A stretch of 64,000 bases of DNA, taken from assembly GCA_903632075.3 (NCBI GenBank), contig CAHIKZ030005210.1:706001-770000 (forward strand). Direction: 5' to 3'. This DNA comes from Acanthosepion pharaonis. Taxonomy: Eukaryota > Mollusca > Cephalopoda > Sepiida > Sepiidae. A program made the translations under genes and the position numbers. Below the pieces are notes generated by a model that saw only the letters and a program-made list of their open reading frames with translations, ran no database searches and was not told the origin of the DNA. Positions 62,898-64,000 of this stretch are shown piece by piece (the first letter of the stretch is position 1; every line of letters begins with the position of its first letter).

Positions 62898-63637
62898 CCG
62901 TATTTGACGGCATATAAACGCACTTTTTTTACTAAAAATATCTTTTAAAATTCTCTTGAGTCTTATATGCCATATGTAGGTTTGAAATTCGCGATAGTCG
63001 GCCGAAATTAGCTACCTGGCAACTCCTATTAGCTTAGACTTTAGAGTAACTTCCATATACCTATTGTCATTATTTAAAAGGCTATTATGCAGATTAAAAG
63101 TGTTATCATTGATAATATTCATTATATTAATTTCATCACGTTTAATATTAGGACTTTGTTTTACTAAAATTGTATGCAATAAATTCAAATTATATATTTG
63201 TAAAATATATTTGTTTCATTAATATTTTTCTTGCGATAATTCCTGGTCGCATTGGTATAAATACAATCAGAATTTTTATATCCTAAATATTCCAGTAAGA
63301 CATTTACAAGACGCAGGTTGTACAGATCATAAAGGAAAATTTTTGACTGAATTTTAATGGTAACTATTGTTTTGCTAAATTGTAATAATTGCTTGATTTT
63401 TATTTTGTTTTCTTATCTTTGGATATAATAAAGTTTTTATAGGCTCTTGTTCTTTTCTTCTTTTTTTTTTTTTCTATTATTTTTAGTTTAATTGTAATCA
63501 TGGCTTGTTTAACCAAAATAATATCTCATAAATATAGCCTAGGCTATACCATTTACTAATAATTTTTTCTTGATTTGTCCTGCTGAAATTGGGGTGCGTC
63601 TTATACACCCGTGCGTCTTATATGCCGTCAAATACGG
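62898..63637. mobile_element. 740-bp TIR element, family F, between TA dinucleotides
   Basis: The left end CCGTATTTGACGGCATATAA matches the inverse of the right end (TTATATGCCGTCAAATACGG). TA flanks both ends (62896-62897, 63638-63639). A second partial motif, 'cttatacacccgtgcgtctt', sits inside the right end. No transposase frame is present. A deleted relative lies at 21107-21285. Confidence 0.85.
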
Positions 63638-63639
63638 TA

Positions 63640-63845
63640 TTGGGTTGGTGCATAATTATCAGGCGTTTTTTAAATAATATTTAACAATAACATTTTTAAA
63701 TGATTATTCCAGAGCGTATGATTATCGACACGGATTTTTATAACCTTAAAATAAAATATTTTTATTAAAAAAGTAAAGAAAACAGCAATTTTTATTTACA
63801 AATAACTCGCCTACAAAAACGCCTGATAATTATGCACCAACCCAA
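63640..63845. mobile_element. 206-bp mariner-type MITE
   Basis: Perfect terminal inverted repeats of about 31 bp, beginning TTGGGTTGGTGCATAATTAT, are flanked by TA on both sides (63638-63639, 63846-63847). It is inserted at the TA that borders the family F element. The interior is AT-rich with no coding capacity. Confidence 0.96.
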
Positions 63846-63864
63846 TATAAATATATATATATAT

Positions 63865-64000
63865 ATGACCATGGAATAAATTAGGAATAAATTATGACCA
63901 TGGAATATTAGTGTTTAAGCCTTTTTATATATATATATATAATTAATATAATTAATAATATTAATATGATTAATTATATAGTATATAATTAATAATATTA
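63865..64000. repeat. Family I 3' fragment, (TA)n and AT-rich edge
   Basis: 'aaattatgaccatggaatat' and 'tagtgtttaagccttttt' match 56551-56583. A short tandem of 'atgaccatggaataaatta' precedes it. The window ends in 'attaatata' repeats. Confidence 0.8.

Overview
This window reads as non-coding, repeat-dense animal DNA. I see no host protein-coding gene, no functional tRNA or rRNA gene and nothing bacterial. The best guess for the source is a mollusc, most likely a cephalopod and probably an octopus. That is an inference from four things: the 5S-like repeats resemble mollusc 5S rRNA; there are several tRNA-derived SINE families; the LINE C-terminal peptides look like those I associate with octopus assemblies; and long TA, CA, CT, GAAA and TCTG microsatellites are extremely abundant.

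Layout. Positions 1-5.2 kb hold a 66-bp tandem repeat, AT-rich dispersed repeats, a 164-bp solo LTR with a perfect 5-bp target duplication, a Penelope-like retroelement relic with a GIY-YIG domain, and an 18-copy 43-bp satellite. From 5.2 to 15 kb there is a 140-bp tandem repeat split by a 585-bp insert, a very homogeneous 56-bp satellite, a Tigger-like MITE, LINE fragments, an inverted-repeat element, a 748-bp hAT-like element, a second hAT-like element and a second solo LTR. From 15 to 28.5 kb there is an hAT transposase C-terminus, a long minus-strand LINE relic, SINEs, three further LINE remnants, a lone 5S-derived sequence, dispersed AT-rich families and a local duplication. Positions 28.9-32.6 kb form one large palindrome whose outer ends are GAAA/CTTT tracts. 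From 33 to 49.3 kb there are SINEs, 128-bp tandem units, six tandem 5S rRNA-like units, several LINE relics, a 180-bp satellite and Tigger-like MITEs. From 49.4 kb to the end there are microsatellites, several strong inverted repeats, a 740-bp TIR element and a 206-bp mariner MITE.

How the parts relate. The window is a record of nested transposition rather than a set of cooperating genes. The clearest events are those with intact boundaries: two solo LTRs, one hAT-like element and one mariner MITE. A recurring, less expected theme is short sequence resembling hammerhead ribozyme cores (CTGANGA, a short stem, then GAAAC), placed in a SINE, in 128-bp tandem units and in inverted repeats that abut TA microsatellites. 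These fit Penelope-like or retrozyme-like elements, but most copies look degenerate. All coordinates were read by eye; boundaries of diverged repeats are approximate.
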